A DNA stretch of 15,255 nt from Roseovarius sp. (GTDB lineage: Bacteria; Pseudomonadota; Alphaproteobacteria; Rhodobacterales; Rhodobacteraceae), in NCBI GenBank assembly GCA_023260815.1, contig JALQUE010000362.1, forward strand, positions 1-15,255, in the 5' to 3' direction. Numbering within the stretch: the first letter of the stretch is position 1; each line of letters begins with the position of its first letter. Below the pieces are notes generated by a model. The model worked only from the letters and a program-made list of their open reading frames with translations. It ran no database searches and was not told the origin of the DNA. Position numbers and translations under genes: made by a program. Below are positions 1-6,162 of this stretch, in pieces.

Positions 1-349
1 GGCAGGCTGGCCCGATCGCGAGATCGCCTGGATCATCTGGCCCGACAAGGCCGGGCATGGCTTCGCGCTGGAAGCCACCCATGCCGCGCGCGCCCACCTG
101 TATGGCCCCGGTGGCTGGGATGGCGCAGTCAGCTATATCGACCCAAAGAACCTCGATTCGATCCGGCTTGCCGAACGGCTGGGCGCGATCAAGGACCACG
201 GCGCCGCCACCATCGACGGAAATGACGCGGTCTACCGGCACCCCTCGCCCGACACGCTGAAATCCGGCCAGCTGGCCGACGGCATCGAGCTGGAGATCAG
301 CCATTATTGCGACCCGCTGTTCAAACCGAAAGGGTTTCCGCTTGACTGA
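1..349 (+). CDS. GNAT-family N-acetyltransferase, 3' end only
   Basis: This is the C-terminal part (about 115 residues) of a protein that begins before the window; the readable frame starts at base 2 and ends at TGA 347-349. The translation has the tail of a GNAT fold: a beta strand with EIAWIIWPDKAGHGFALEA, where a glycine-containing acetyl-CoA loop leads into a helix, then the common SIRLAERLGA segment (Asn/Ser-x-x-Ser-x-Arg-x-Ala-Glu-Arg-Leu-Gly). GNAT enzymes move an acetyl group from acetyl-CoA to an amine. The substrate cannot be read here; RimJ/RimL-like protein N-terminal acetylation is possible given the ribosomal neighbours, but that is inference. The stop overlaps the next gene by 8 bases, so the two are probably co-transcribed and translationally linked. 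Confidence 0.8.
   Translation, partial: AGWPDREIAWIIWPDKAGHGFALEATHAARAHLYGPGGWDGAVSYIDPKNLDSIRLAERLGAIKDHGAATIDGNDAVYRHPSPDTLKSGQLADGIELEISHYCDPLFKPKGFPLD
328..334 (+). promoter_or_regulatory. Ribosome binding site for the TTG-started chorismate mutase
   Basis: GAAAGGG lies 7 bases before TTG at 342, inside the end of the acetyltransferase gene. No ATG or GTG is better placed, and residue spacing in the protein fits a start here. This site supports the TTG start. Confidence 0.55.
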
Positions 350-641
350 AGACGCCACAACCCGCGCGGCAAGACTGCTGAAAGAACACCGCGAGAGCAT
401 CGACCGGCTCGATGCGATCCTGGTCTACACGCTTGGCGAACGCTTCAAGCACACGCAGGCTGTGGGCCGCCTGAAAGCCGAACACGACCTTCCCCCGTCC
501 GATCCCGCCCGCGAAGAGCAGCAGATCGCACGTCTCGAAGACCTGGCGCACCGGGCCGATCTTGATCCGGAATTCGCCAAGAAGTTCCTGAACTTCATCA
601 TCGCTGAAGTCATTCAGCACCACAAACAGCACCAGTCCTGA
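342..641 (+). CDS. Chorismate mutase, AroQ class
   Basis: This 99-residue protein should convert chorismate to prephenate, the branch step towards phenylalanine and tyrosine, in the cytoplasm. It is all-helical and matches the AroQ-alpha fold. Residues equivalent to the E. coli P-protein active site occur with exactly the same spacing: Arg17, Arg34, Lys45, Asp54 and Glu58 (R11, R28, K39, D48, E52 in E. coli). The position of E. coli Gln88 appears to be His94. The start is TTG at 342, supported by GAAAGGG 7 bases upstream. It is a stand-alone domain with no fused prephenate dehydratase. It overlaps the acetyltransferase by 8 bases and precedes rpsP; a chorismate mutase between ffh and rpsP is, to my knowledge, a usual alphaproteobacterial arrangement. 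Confidence 0.9.
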   Translation: MTEDATTRAARLLKEHRESIDRLDAILVYTLGERFKHTQAVGRLKAEHDLPPSDPAREEQQIARLEDLAHRADLDPEFAKKFLNFIIAEVIQHHKQHQS

Positions 642-662
642 CGGTGCGCATGGACCGCACCG
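642..662 (+). promoter_or_regulatory. Leader hairpin before rpsP
   Basis: A perfect 7-bp stem (CGGTGCG at 642-648 with CGCACCG at 656-662) and a 7-base loop starts right after the chorismate mutase stop codon and ends 15 bases before the rpsP Shine-Dalgarno. No T-run follows, so it is not a classical terminator. It may be an RNA processing or stability element, or a regulatory fold in the rpsP leader. The function is inferred. Confidence 0.35.
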
Positions 663-694
663 ACACAATGCCATTCGAAAAGGAGACCTAACCG

Positions 695-1114
695 ATGGCC
701 ATGAAAATTCGTCTCGCCCGTGGCGGCAGCAAGAAACGCCCCCATTACAGCATCGTCGCAGCCGACAGCCGCATGCCCCGCGATGGCCGCTTCATCGAAA
801 AGCTGGGCACCTACAACCCGCTCCTGCCGAAAGACAGCGAGCACCGCGTCAAGATGAAGATGGAGCGCGTGCAATACTGGCTGGATCAGGGCGCACAGCC
901 GTCGGACCGCGTGAGCCGCATGCTCGAAGCCGCCGGCGTACTGGCCAAGAAAGACCGCGCGAACCTCAAGAAGGGCGAGCCGGGCACCAAGGCCAAGGAA
1001 CGCGCCGAAGAAAAAGCCGCCAAGGCCGCTGAAGCCGCCGAAGCCGCGGCCGCCCCCGCGCCGGAGGCTCCGGCCGCCGAAGAGGCGCCCGCCGAGGACG
1101 CCGCTCAGGGCTAA
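695..1114 (+). CDS. rpsP: 30S ribosomal protein S16
   Basis: S16 is a small-subunit protein needed for 30S assembly. The first 80 or so residues match the family closely, including the start MAMKIRLARGGSKKRPHYSI and a GTYNPL segment. The C-terminal tail, from about residue 95 to 139, is low-complexity Ala/Glu/Lys/Pro, a long extension compared with the roughly 82-residue E. coli protein. Such tails are common in alphaproteobacterial S16. AAAAGGAG at 678-685 sits 9 bases before ATG 695, which favours this start over the ATG two codons later. It opens the S16-RimM-TrmD-L19 gene order, here interrupted by bluB and a small gene. Confidence 0.97.
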   Translation: MAMKIRLARGGSKKRPHYSIVAADSRMPRDGRFIEKLGTYNPLLPKDSEHRVKMKMERVQYWLDQGAQPSDRVSRMLEAAGVLAKKDRANLKKGEPGTKAKERAEEKAAKAAEAAEAAAAPAPEAPAAEEAPAEDAAQG

Positions 1115-1134
1115 GCACGGGCGGGGCGCGGATC

Positions 1135-1764
1135 ATGTCGCGTTTCACCCCGGACTTCCGGGCCGGGCTGACCGATCTGATGCGGTGGCGGCGCGACGTG
1201 CGCCGCTTCCGCACCGATCCGGTGGACGAGGCGGTGCTGCGCGCCTGCCTCGACACCTTCCTGCTGGCCCCCTCCGTGGGGCTCAGCGAACCCTGGCGCG
1301 TGATTCGCGTGACCAGCCCGGCGGCGCGCCGGGCGGCGCTGGACAATTACAGCCGCGCCAACGCGGCGGCCCTCTCGGGCTATGAGGGCGACCGCGCGCA
1401 GCTGTACAGCGGCCTGAAACTGTCAGGCATGACCGACGCACCGGTGCAGCTGGCCATCTTCTGCGACGAGACGACCGACAAGGGCGCGGGCCTCGGCGCA
1501 GGCACGATGCCCGAAATGCGCCGCTATTCGGTGGTGGGCGCGATCACGCAATTCTGGCTGATGGCGCGCAGTCATGGCTTGGGCGTCGGCTGGGTCTCGA
1601 TCCTCGACCCCGACCGCTTGTCGCGTGATCTCGATGTGCCCCGGGGCTGGGAACTGGTCGGCTATCTCTGCGTCGGCTGGCCCGAAACCGAGGACGACAC
1701 CCCGGAACTCGAGCGCGCCGGCTGGGAAGACCGCAGCACCTCCCTCACGATCGAGGACCGGTGA
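1135..1764 (+). CDS. bluB: 5,6-dimethylbenzimidazole synthase (BluB)
   Basis: BluB is an oxygen-dependent flavin-destroying enzyme that breaks reduced FMN to give 5,6-dimethylbenzimidazole, the lower ligand of vitamin B12. The 209-residue product belongs to the nitroreductase fold and shows BluB traits rather than a generic nitroreductase: an N-terminal RRDVRRF segment for FMN phosphate binding, LLAPSVGLSEPW, the RYSVVGAITQFWLMARSHGL helix, then GVGWVSILDP and the end strand LCVGWPE. The start at ATG 1135, 20 bases after rpsP, has only a weak Shine-Dalgarno. There is no room for a cobalamin riboswitch upstream, so expression should follow the ribosomal operon. The stop overlaps the next GTG (GTGA). 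Placement away from cobalamin genes is notable. Confidence 0.9.
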   Translation: MSRFTPDFRAGLTDLMRWRRDVRRFRTDPVDEAVLRACLDTFLLAPSVGLSEPWRVIRVTSPAARRAALDNYSRANAAALSGYEGDRAQLYSGLKLSGMTDAPVQLAIFCDETTDKGAGLGAGTMPEMRRYSVVGAITQFWLMARSHGLGVGWVSILDPDRLSRDLDVPRGWELVGYLCVGWPETEDDTPELERAGWEDRSTSLTIEDR

Positions 1765-1913
1765 CGCGCATGTTCCGACCCGTCCGCACCCTTGTCCTGA
1801 TGGCCATCGTCTTTCTGGTCGGGCTATTCTACGAACGCAACCAGCATCAGGAGCGCTGCACCGCCGCAGGCGGCACGGTGCAAAACGGCCTTTGCCGCGG
1901 AGAGACCGAATGA
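1761..1913 (+). CDS. 50-residue single-pass membrane protein with a cysteine pair
   Basis: This short gene starts with GTG at 1761 inside the bluB stop (GTGA) and ends at TGA 1911-1913 inside the rimM start (ATGA), so it is coupled on both sides. An internal ATG three codons later is an alternative start. The product has a basic N-terminus (MTRMFRPVR), one hydrophobic segment at about residues 10-24 (TLVLMAIVFLVGLFY), then a short polar tail containing ERCTAAGGTVQNGLC. Positive residues before the segment suggest the N-terminus is cytoplasmic and the tail periplasmic. There Cys33 and Cys45, in a Cys-x3-GG-x6-Cys pattern, could form a disulfide. The function is unknown. The double overlap and compact membrane design make it likely to be real. 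Confidence 0.75.
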   Translation: MTRMFRPVRTLVLMAIVFLVGLFYERNQHQERCTAAGGTVQNGLCRGETE

Positions 1914-2422
1914 CCGACACCACCCGCATCTGCCTCGGCGCGATCGCCGGCGCGTTCGGCGTGCACGGCGAACTGCGCCTCAAGAGCTTCACCGCCACCC
2001 CCGAGGACATCGCCGCCTACGGCCCGCTGGAAACCGAGGACCGCACCCGCAGCTTCGAGATCACGCTGACCGGACAAAGCGCCAAGGGCGGGCTGATCGC
2101 GCGCCTGTCAGGCGTGGCCACCAAGGAACAGGCCGACGCGCTGCGCGGCATCCGGCTCTACACGGCGCGCGATCGCCTGCCGGTGCTGCCCGACGAGGAA
2201 TATTACCATACCGACCTGATCGGGATGGAGGTCTACGACACCGGCGGCACCCTGTTGGGCCGGGTCAAGTCGGTGCTGAACCATGGCGCGGGAGATCTCC
2301 TCGAACTGCACGGCCACGGCCTAACATCGACCGTGCTTTTACCCTTCACGCGTCAGGCGGTGCCCACGGTGGACATGGCCTCGGGGCGCATCGTCGCCGA
2401 CCCGCCCGACGGCCTGTTCTGA
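1910..2422 (+). CDS. rimM: 16S rRNA processing protein RimM
   Basis: RimM binds S19 and the 30S head and assists late 16S rRNA maturation. The 170-residue protein shows both family domains. The N-terminal barrel has ICLGAIAGAFGVHGELRL at residues 6-23. The C-terminal PRC barrel begins near EEYYHTDLIGMEVYD, continues with LGRVKSVLNHGAGDLLEL, and ends with LLPFTRQAVPTVDM and the typical DPPDGLF tail. The ATG at 1910 overlaps the preceding stop (ATGA). A longer in-frame reading back into bluB is an artefact, because RimM family proteins begin at about this point. The next gene, trmD, is separated by an unusually structured 190-base gap. Confidence 0.96.
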   Translation: MTDTTRICLGAIAGAFGVHGELRLKSFTATPEDIAAYGPLETEDRTRSFEITLTGQSAKGGLIARLSGVATKEQADALRGIRLYTARDRLPVLPDEEYYHTDLIGMEVYDTGGTLLGRVKSVLNHGAGDLLELHGHGLTSTVLLPFTRQAVPTVDMASGRIVADPPDGLF

Positions 2423-2430
2423 TCCCCGGC

Positions 2431-2565
2431 CGAGGCTGGGGGCTCTGCCCCCAGACCCCCGGGATATTTCCAGCCAGAAGAAGACAGGGCGCGCGCGGCT
2501 TCTTCTGGCCTCAAATATCCCCGCCGGAGGCATCCCGCAGCCTGCCACAGGCGCCGCGCCTGGAG
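2431..2565. repeat. Dyad-rich intergenic repeat of Rhodobacteraceae type
   Basis: Between rimM and trmD lie nested inverted repeats. First, an 8-bp hairpin CTGGGGGC-TCT-GCCCCCAG at 2436-2454. Second, a long imperfect stem: GGGATATTT (2461-2469) with AAATATCCC (2513-2521), and GCCAGAAGAAG (2473-2483) with CTTCTTCTGGC (2499-2509), with a 3x3 internal loop and a 15-base terminal loop. Third, a 6-bp hairpin CAGGCG-CCG-CGCCTG at 2548-2562. The two halves look like head-to-head copies of one element, ending in CCGCCGGAGGC. From memory, similar GGGGGCTCTGCCCCC and ATATTT...CCAGAAGAAG sequences recur between Rhodobacteraceae genes; I could not check this. It probably folds in the transcript. Confidence 0.75.
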
Positions 2566-2613
2566 CAGAGCGCCTCTTGCCACGGCCGCGTGCGCGGACT
2601 AAGCCCTGACGGC

Positions 2614-3435
2614 ATGACTGACGCCCCCAAATCCCACGGTCGCAAGACGATCACGGTCAGCCTGAAGCCGCAGGAACTGATGACCCACAGCCCGAGGCTG
2701 GCCAAGGCCTGGACTGCGCAGGTGATCACGCTTCTGCCGGAGGCGTTTCCAGGTGTTTTGGGCGAAAGCCTGACCGGGCGAGCGCTGAAGGACGGGCTAT
2801 GGCAGCTGGACACGGTGGATCTGCGCCTGTTCGGTGAGGGGCGGCACCGCAATGTCGACGACACCCCCGCAGGGGGCGGCGCCGGCATGGTGCTGCGCCC
2901 GGACGTGATGGGCCGCGCCATCGATCATGCGCGCGCGCGGATGCCACGGGAGGCGCCGCTGATCTATCTCAGCCCACGCGGCAAGCGCTTCGATCAGGCC
3001 ATGGCGCAGCGTCTGTCGGACGGTCCGGGCGTCACGCTGATCTGCGGGCGTTTCGAGGGGCTGGACGACCGGGTGATCGGCCATTACGGCATCGAGGAGG
3101 TCTCGATCGGGGATTTCGTTCTGTCCGGGGGCGAGATCGCCGCTCAGGCCTTGATTGATGCGGCTGTCCGACTTATACCGCGCGTGCTTGGGAATCAGGC
3201 ATCGACGGAGGAGGAGTCCTTTTCCGAAGGTCTGCTTGAACATCCCCAATACACGAGACCCGCCCTCTGGAACGGCCTTGCGATCCCTGAAATTCTTCTT
3301 TCGGGGCATCACGGCCATATCACAGCCTGGCGGCGGGCCCAGGCCGAACGGCTGACGAAGGAACGACGACCTGATCTCTGGCGGGCTTATTGTGCGGTGC
3401 ATGGTAGGGACCCGGACGAAGACCAAGAGCTCTGA
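2614..3435 (+). CDS. trmD: tRNA (guanine-N1)-methyltransferase TrmD
   Basis: TrmD uses S-adenosylmethionine to methylate G37 at N1 in tRNAs reading CNN codons, which prevents +1 frameshifting. Family marks are VDDTPAGGGAGMVLRPDV, the trefoil-knot strands YLSPRGK, LICGRFEGLDDRVI and SIGDFVLSGGE, and the C-terminal EESFSEGLLEHPQYTRP. At the position of the E. coli catalytic Asp169 the protein has Glu201. I believe acidic substitution here is usual in alphaproteobacteria. The product from ATG 2614 is 273 residues and carries about 30 extra N-terminal residues compared with E. coli. None of the candidate starts has a good Shine-Dalgarno: GTG 2590 is an alternative upstream, and ATG 2680, with a nearby AGGA, gives the compact form. 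The start is therefore uncertain. Confidence 0.95.
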   Translation: MTDAPKSHGRKTITVSLKPQELMTHSPRLAKAWTAQVITLLPEAFPGVLGESLTGRALKDGLWQLDTVDLRLFGEGRHRNVDDTPAGGGAGMVLRPDVMGRAIDHARARMPREAPLIYLSPRGKRFDQAMAQRLSDGPGVTLICGRFEGLDDRVIGHYGIEEVSIGDFVLSGGEIAAQALIDAAVRLIPRVLGNQASTEEESFSEGLLEHPQYTRPALWNGLAIPEILLSGHHGHITAWRRAQAERLTKERRPDLWRAYCAVHGRDPDEDQEL

Positions 3436-3449
3436 GGCGGCACCAATCT

Positions 3450-3467
3450 TTGCGGAATGAACCGCAA
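3450..3467 (+). promoter_or_regulatory. Small leader hairpin before rplS
   Basis: TTGCGG (3450-3455) pairs with CCGCAA (3462-3467) around a 6-base loop, ending 6 bases before the rplS Shine-Dalgarno. It lies in the short trmD-rplS gap and could affect translation of L19, which is needed in much larger amounts than TrmD. No T-run follows. The role is inferred. Confidence 0.3.
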
Positions 3468-3473
3468 GCATAT

Positions 3474-3478
3474 AGGAG
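3474..3478 (+). promoter_or_regulatory. Ribosome binding site fixing the rplS start
   Basis: AGGAG is 8 bases before ATG 3487. An in-frame ATG at 3457 lacks such a site and would add ten residues not typical of L19. Confidence 0.6.
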
Positions 3479-3486
3479 ACGAAGCG

Positions 3487-3870
3487 ATGGACATTATCGC
3501 TCAACTGGACGCCGAGCAGGTTGCAGAGCTTGGCAAGACCATCCCGGATTTCAAGGCCGGGGATACGCTGCGCGTCGGCTACAAGGTGACCGAGGGCACT
3601 CGGTCGCGCGTGCAGAACTTCGAAGGCGTGTGCATCAGCCGCAAGAACGGGTCTGGCATCGCCGGCAGCTTTACCGTCCGCAAGATTTCCTTTGGGGAAG
3701 GCGTCGAACGTGTGTTCCCGCTCTATTCCACCAATATCGACAGCATCACCGTCGTGCGCCGTGGCCGCGTGCGCCGCGCCAAGCTGTATTACCTGCGGTC
3801 GCGTCGCGGCAAATCGGCCCGGATCGCCGAGGACGCCCATTACAAACCCCAATCCGGCACGTCGGCATAA
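3487..3870 (+). CDS. rplS: 50S ribosomal protein L19
   Basis: L19 lies at the 30S-50S interface of the ribosome. The 127-residue product is a full-length member. It opens with MDIIAQLDAEQ, then has the beta-barrel segment FKAGDTLRVGYKVTEG, the RVQNFEGVCISRKN strand, FTVRKISFGEGVERVFPLYS, and the basic rRNA-binding stretch RRGRVRRAKLYYLRSRRGK. The tail after the final basic block is slightly longer than in E. coli. The start at ATG 3487 is chosen from AGGAG 8 bases upstream. The gene follows trmD by about 50 bases and precedes rpmE by 11, and the rpmE Shine-Dalgarno overlaps its stop codon. Confidence 0.97.
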   Translation: MDIIAQLDAEQVAELGKTIPDFKAGDTLRVGYKVTEGTRSRVQNFEGVCISRKNGSGIAGSFTVRKISFGEGVERVFPLYSTNIDSITVVRRGRVRRAKLYYLRSRRGKSARIAEDAHYKPQSGTSA

Positions 3871-3881
3871 GGAGCGGCACG

Positions 3882-4103
3882 ATGAGAAAAGATATCCACC
3901 CCGATTATCACGTCATCGACGTCAAGCTGACCGATGGCACGATCGTGCAGATGCGCTCGACCTATGGCGCCGAAGGCGACAGCCTGTCGCTGGACGTCGA
4001 CCCTTCTGTCCACCCGGCCTGGACCGGTGGCGGCACCCGCCTGATGGATACCGGCGGTCGCGTGTCGAAGTTCAAGAACAAGTACGCGGGCCTCGGCTTC
4101 TGA
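3882..4103 (+). CDS. rpmE: 50S ribosomal protein L31 (cysteine-free type)
   Basis: L31 bridges the large-subunit central protuberance and the small-subunit head. The 73-residue product starts MRKDIHPDYHVIDVKLTDG and ends with the RLMDTGGRVSKFKNKYAGLG segment that identifies the family. It contains no cysteine, so it lacks the CxxC zinc ribbon of the C+ form; this is the C-minus form usual in alphaproteobacteria. AAGGAG at 3869-3874 overlaps the rplS stop and lies 7 bases before ATG 3882. The gene is the last of the operon, since a strong terminator follows 27 bases after its stop. Confidence 0.96.
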   Translation: MRKDIHPDYHVIDVKLTDGTIVQMRSTYGAEGDSLSLDVDPSVHPAWTGGGTRLMDTGGRVSKFKNKYAGLGF

Positions 4104-4130
4104 TCGCCGGGCACAGCCTGCAAGACATCA

Positions 4131-4156
4131 CGCCGCCCCCCCGGGGCGGCGTTTTT
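4131..4156 (+). terminator. Rho-independent terminator after rpmE
   Basis: A perfect 9-bp GC-rich stem (CGCCGCCCC at 4131-4139 with GGGGCGGCG at 4143-4151) and a CCC loop is followed directly by TTTTT (4152-4156). It ends the ribosomal operon on the + strand and separates it from mipZ. Confidence 0.93.
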
Positions 4157-4216
4157 CATGAAGCGCGACCCCAATGCAACAAGGGCCGCAAAGCGTCGCA
4201 TCAACGCAACAGCATC

Positions 4217-4245
4217 TTTCCAACCGCACGACCCGCGGCTAGAGT
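4217..4245 (+). promoter_or_regulatory. Possible sigma-70-type promoter for mipZ
   Basis: TTTCCA (4217-4222) and TAGAGT (4240-4245) are separated by 17 bases and each match the consensus at 4 of 6 positions. They lie between the terminator and mipZ, where a promoter must exist. The match is weak and the assignment tentative. Confidence 0.3.
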
Positions 4246-4277
4246 ATGGTGCAAGAAAAACAGCCCGGAACAGGGAC

Positions 4278-4284
4278 AGGGGAA
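4278..4284 (+). promoter_or_regulatory. Ribosome binding site fixing the mipZ start
   Basis: AGGGGAA is 6 bases before ATG 4291. An in-frame ATG at 4246 would add 15 residues unlike the family N-terminus and has no comparable site. Confidence 0.5.
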
Positions 4285-4290
4285 CAGGTC

Positions 4291-5100
4291 ATGGCCCATA
4301 TCATCGTCGTCGGCACCGAGAAGGGGGGCGCCGGCAAATCCACCGTATCGATGCACGTGGCCACCGCCCTTGCACGCATGGGCCACAAGGTCAGCGCGCT
4401 GGATCTTGACCTGCGGCAAAAGACATTCGGCCGCTATGCCACCAATCGCAAAACGTTTCTCGAGAAGGCCGGGCTGAGCCTTCCCAGCCCGCGATATCAC
4501 GACCTGCCCGAGATCGATCAGGCCAGTCTCAAGCCCGGCGAGAACCTCTATGATCGCCGCCTGTCCGCCGCCGTGGCCCAGCTTGAGTCCGACAGCGACT
4601 TCATCGTGATCGACTGCCCCGGCTCGCATACCCGGCTGAGCCAGGTGGCCCACAGCCTTGCCGACACGCTGATCACGCCCCTGAACGACAGTTTCGTGGA
4701 TTTTGACCTTCTGGCGCATGTGGACAGTGACGGTCAGCGGATCATCGGGCCGTCGGTCTATTCGGAAATGGTCTGGAATGCGCGCCAGCTGCGCGCGCAG
4801 GCCGGGCTGAAGCCGATCGACTGGGTGGTGGTGCGCAACCGGCTGGGCGCACAGCAGATGGTCAACAAGCAGAAGATGGGCGATGCGCTGGACAAGCTGG
4901 CCCGCCGCATCGGTTTTCGCATTGCCCCCGGCTTCAACGAGAGGGTCATCTTCCGCGAGCTGTTTCCCCGCGGGTTGACGCTGCTGGATCTCAAGGATGT
5001 GGGGGTCAAGCAGCTCAATATCTCGAACATCGCCGCACGGCAGGAATTGCGCGATCTGATCAAGTCGTTGAACTTGCCCGGTGTGGCCGCCGATTTCTAA
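4291..5100 (+). CDS. mipZ: Division-plane positioning ATPase MipZ
   Basis: MipZ is a ParA/MinD-type ATPase. In Caulobacter it forms a gradient from the pole, tied to ParB, and inhibits FtsZ assembly so that division occurs at mid-cell. The 269-residue product has the deviant Walker A motif EKGGAGKST (residues 10-18) with its signature lysine. It also has the Walker A' strand ALDLDLRQKTFGRY, the Walker B strand FIVIDCPG, and the MipZ-typical segments TPLNDSFVDFDLL, DWVVVRNRLG, GFRIAPGFNERVIFRELFPRGLTLLDL and the AARQELRDL end. These separate it from chromosome-partition ParA. ATG 4291 is chosen over an upstream ATG because of its Shine-Dalgarno and Caulobacter-like N-terminus. It is convergent with the next gene, with only 6 bases between stops. 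Confidence 0.93.
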   Translation: MAHIIVVGTEKGGAGKSTVSMHVATALARMGHKVSALDLDLRQKTFGRYATNRKTFLEKAGLSLPSPRYHDLPEIDQASLKPGENLYDRRLSAAVAQLESDSDFIVIDCPGSHTRLSQVAHSLADTLITPLNDSFVDFDLLAHVDSDGQRIIGPSVYSEMVWNARQLRAQAGLKPIDWVVVRNRLGAQQMVNKQKMGDALDKLARRIGFRIAPGFNERVIFRELFPRGLTLLDLKDVGVKQLNISNIAARQELRDLIKSLNLPGVAADF

Positions 5101-5106
5101 GCCTGT

Positions 5107-6009
5107 CTAAACCACCGGCGGTCCGACGCGCGGCTGAGATGCGTTGCGCATCCGGTGGCGGGCGCGCAGCGCCCAGAGGTTCGAGGCGAACAGCACACCG
5201 ATCACCACCACGCCCCCGGCCAGCGCCCATGGGCCGGGGTCTTCGCCGATCACAGCCCAGACCAGCAGCGGCGCCAGCACCGATTCAAGCAAGATCAGCA
5301 ACGCCACCTCGGCCGAGCCGATATAGCGCGGGCCAAGCGTCAGAAGACAGGTGGACACGGTGATGAACGCCCCGTGCCCCAGCAGAAGATGCCATTGCGC
5401 GGCGACCGGCGCGACCGGATCGGCAAAGGGCCAGATCAGCAGCGACGCCCCGATATAGGCCAACGGGATCGCCGGAATCATCGAGGTCGCACGCAGCTTG
5501 CGCGCTGCCGTCATCGCCCCGGCGAAACTGGCCGACACGCCAAGCGCCACAAGATCGCCCTGCCATGAGGCGCCTTCCGTCTCACCCGAGCCCCAGGCGA
5601 TGATCCCAAGGCCCACGAACACCCCCGACATGGTCAGCACCATGCGCTTGCTGATCGGCTCGCCCAGAAAGATCCGGCTGAAGATCGCCGCGAACACCGG
5701 CATCGAGGCAATGATGAACACCACATTGGCCACGCTGGTCCATTTCACCGCCAGCACAAAGCCCGGCGCGGTGGCCGCGATCAGCACCGTGTAGATCAGC
5801 CCCGGCAGCCCGGTGCGCGCCACATCGCGGAAGCCACGCAGGCCCATCACCAGGATCACCCCCAGAAGGATGAACGACCCCGAGGTCAGCCCGCGCCAGA
5901 AGGTGATCGTGGGGGCAGAGGCGTCGATCAGCCGGATGAACAGCGAATCAGGCACCACGAAAAGCACGCCGATCGCTGTGATGAGAAGGCCTTTGGCATG
6001 ATCATTCAT
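5107..6009 (-). CDS. EamA-family (drug/metabolite) transporter
   Basis: This 300-residue integral membrane protein should have about ten transmembrane helices in two EamA repeats of five. The first repeat runs from LLITAIGVLFVVPDSLFI to the EPISKRMVLTMSGVFVGLGIIAWG hinge. The second begins at about residue 150 (GDLVALGVSASFAGAMTAARK) and ends with the EDPGPWALAGGVVVIGVLFASN helix. The ESVLAPLLVWAVIGED stretch before the last helix, a Glu near a Pro, is the classic EamA signature. The C-terminus is basic and presumably cytoplasmic. The substrate is unknown; members export amino acids or metabolites. The start at 6009 (MNDHAKG) is preferred over one 26 codons upstream, which would add a cysteine-rich non-membrane leader. 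It is divergent from hmgA. Confidence 0.88.
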   Translation of the reverse strand: MNDHAKGLLITAIGVLFVVPDSLFIRLIDASAPTITFWRGLTSGSFILLGVILVMGLRGFRDVARTGLPGLIYTVLIAATAPGFVLAVKWTSVANVVFIIASMPVFAAIFSRIFLGEPISKRMVLTMSGVFVGLGIIAWGSGETEGASWQGDLVALGVSASFAGAMTAARKLRATSMIPAIPLAYIGASLLIWPFADPVAPVAAQWHLLLGHGAFITVSTCLLTLGPRYIGSAEVALLILLESVLAPLLVWAVIGEDPGPWALAGGVVVIGVLFASNLWALRARHRMRNASQPRVGPPVV

Positions 6010-6107
6010 GCCAAAATCTGTCGGCGGTTTCGCGGCGAAAGTAAAGCCCCCGGCGCAGCAAGCCCATCGGCTGCATCGGACGGGCACGGCCGATCAAGGA
6101 AAGTCAT

Positions 6108-6136
6108 GGGACAAGCCGCGCCCGGTTCGCTAAACT
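6108..6136 (+). promoter_or_regulatory. Possible hmgA promoter
   Basis: GGGACA (6108-6113) and TAAACT (6131-6136) are separated by 17 bases and lie about 75 bases before the hmgA start. The -35 matches at 4 of 6 positions, including the ACA end. A short dyad, CCCGA-AGG-TCGGG (6137-6149), sits at the expected start of transcription. Tentative. Confidence 0.35.
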
Positions 6137-6162
6137 CCCGAAGGTCGGGCGCGCCGCGTTCC

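Noticed and set aside
985..1111. Ala/Glu/Pro-rich end of S16 as a frameshift or fused domain
   Set aside because: The frame is uninterrupted, and such tails are normal in alphaproteobacterial S16.
1115..1134. Cobalamin riboswitch before bluB
   Set aside because: Only 20 bases separate rpsP and bluB, which is far too short.
1574..1909. Upstream in-frame extension of rimM through the end of bluB
   Set aside because: The extra 112 residues are out-of-frame bluB and miniprotein sequence. RimM homologues begin near ATG 1910.
2797..3852. 351-codon minus-strand frame over trmD and rplS
   Set aside because: It is opposite two certain genes, with shadow-type composition and no recognisable domain.
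4158..4409. 83-codon + strand frame starting after the terminator
   Set aside because: It runs into mipZ in another frame, is very Arg-rich, has no Shine-Dalgarno, and starts in the terminator tail.
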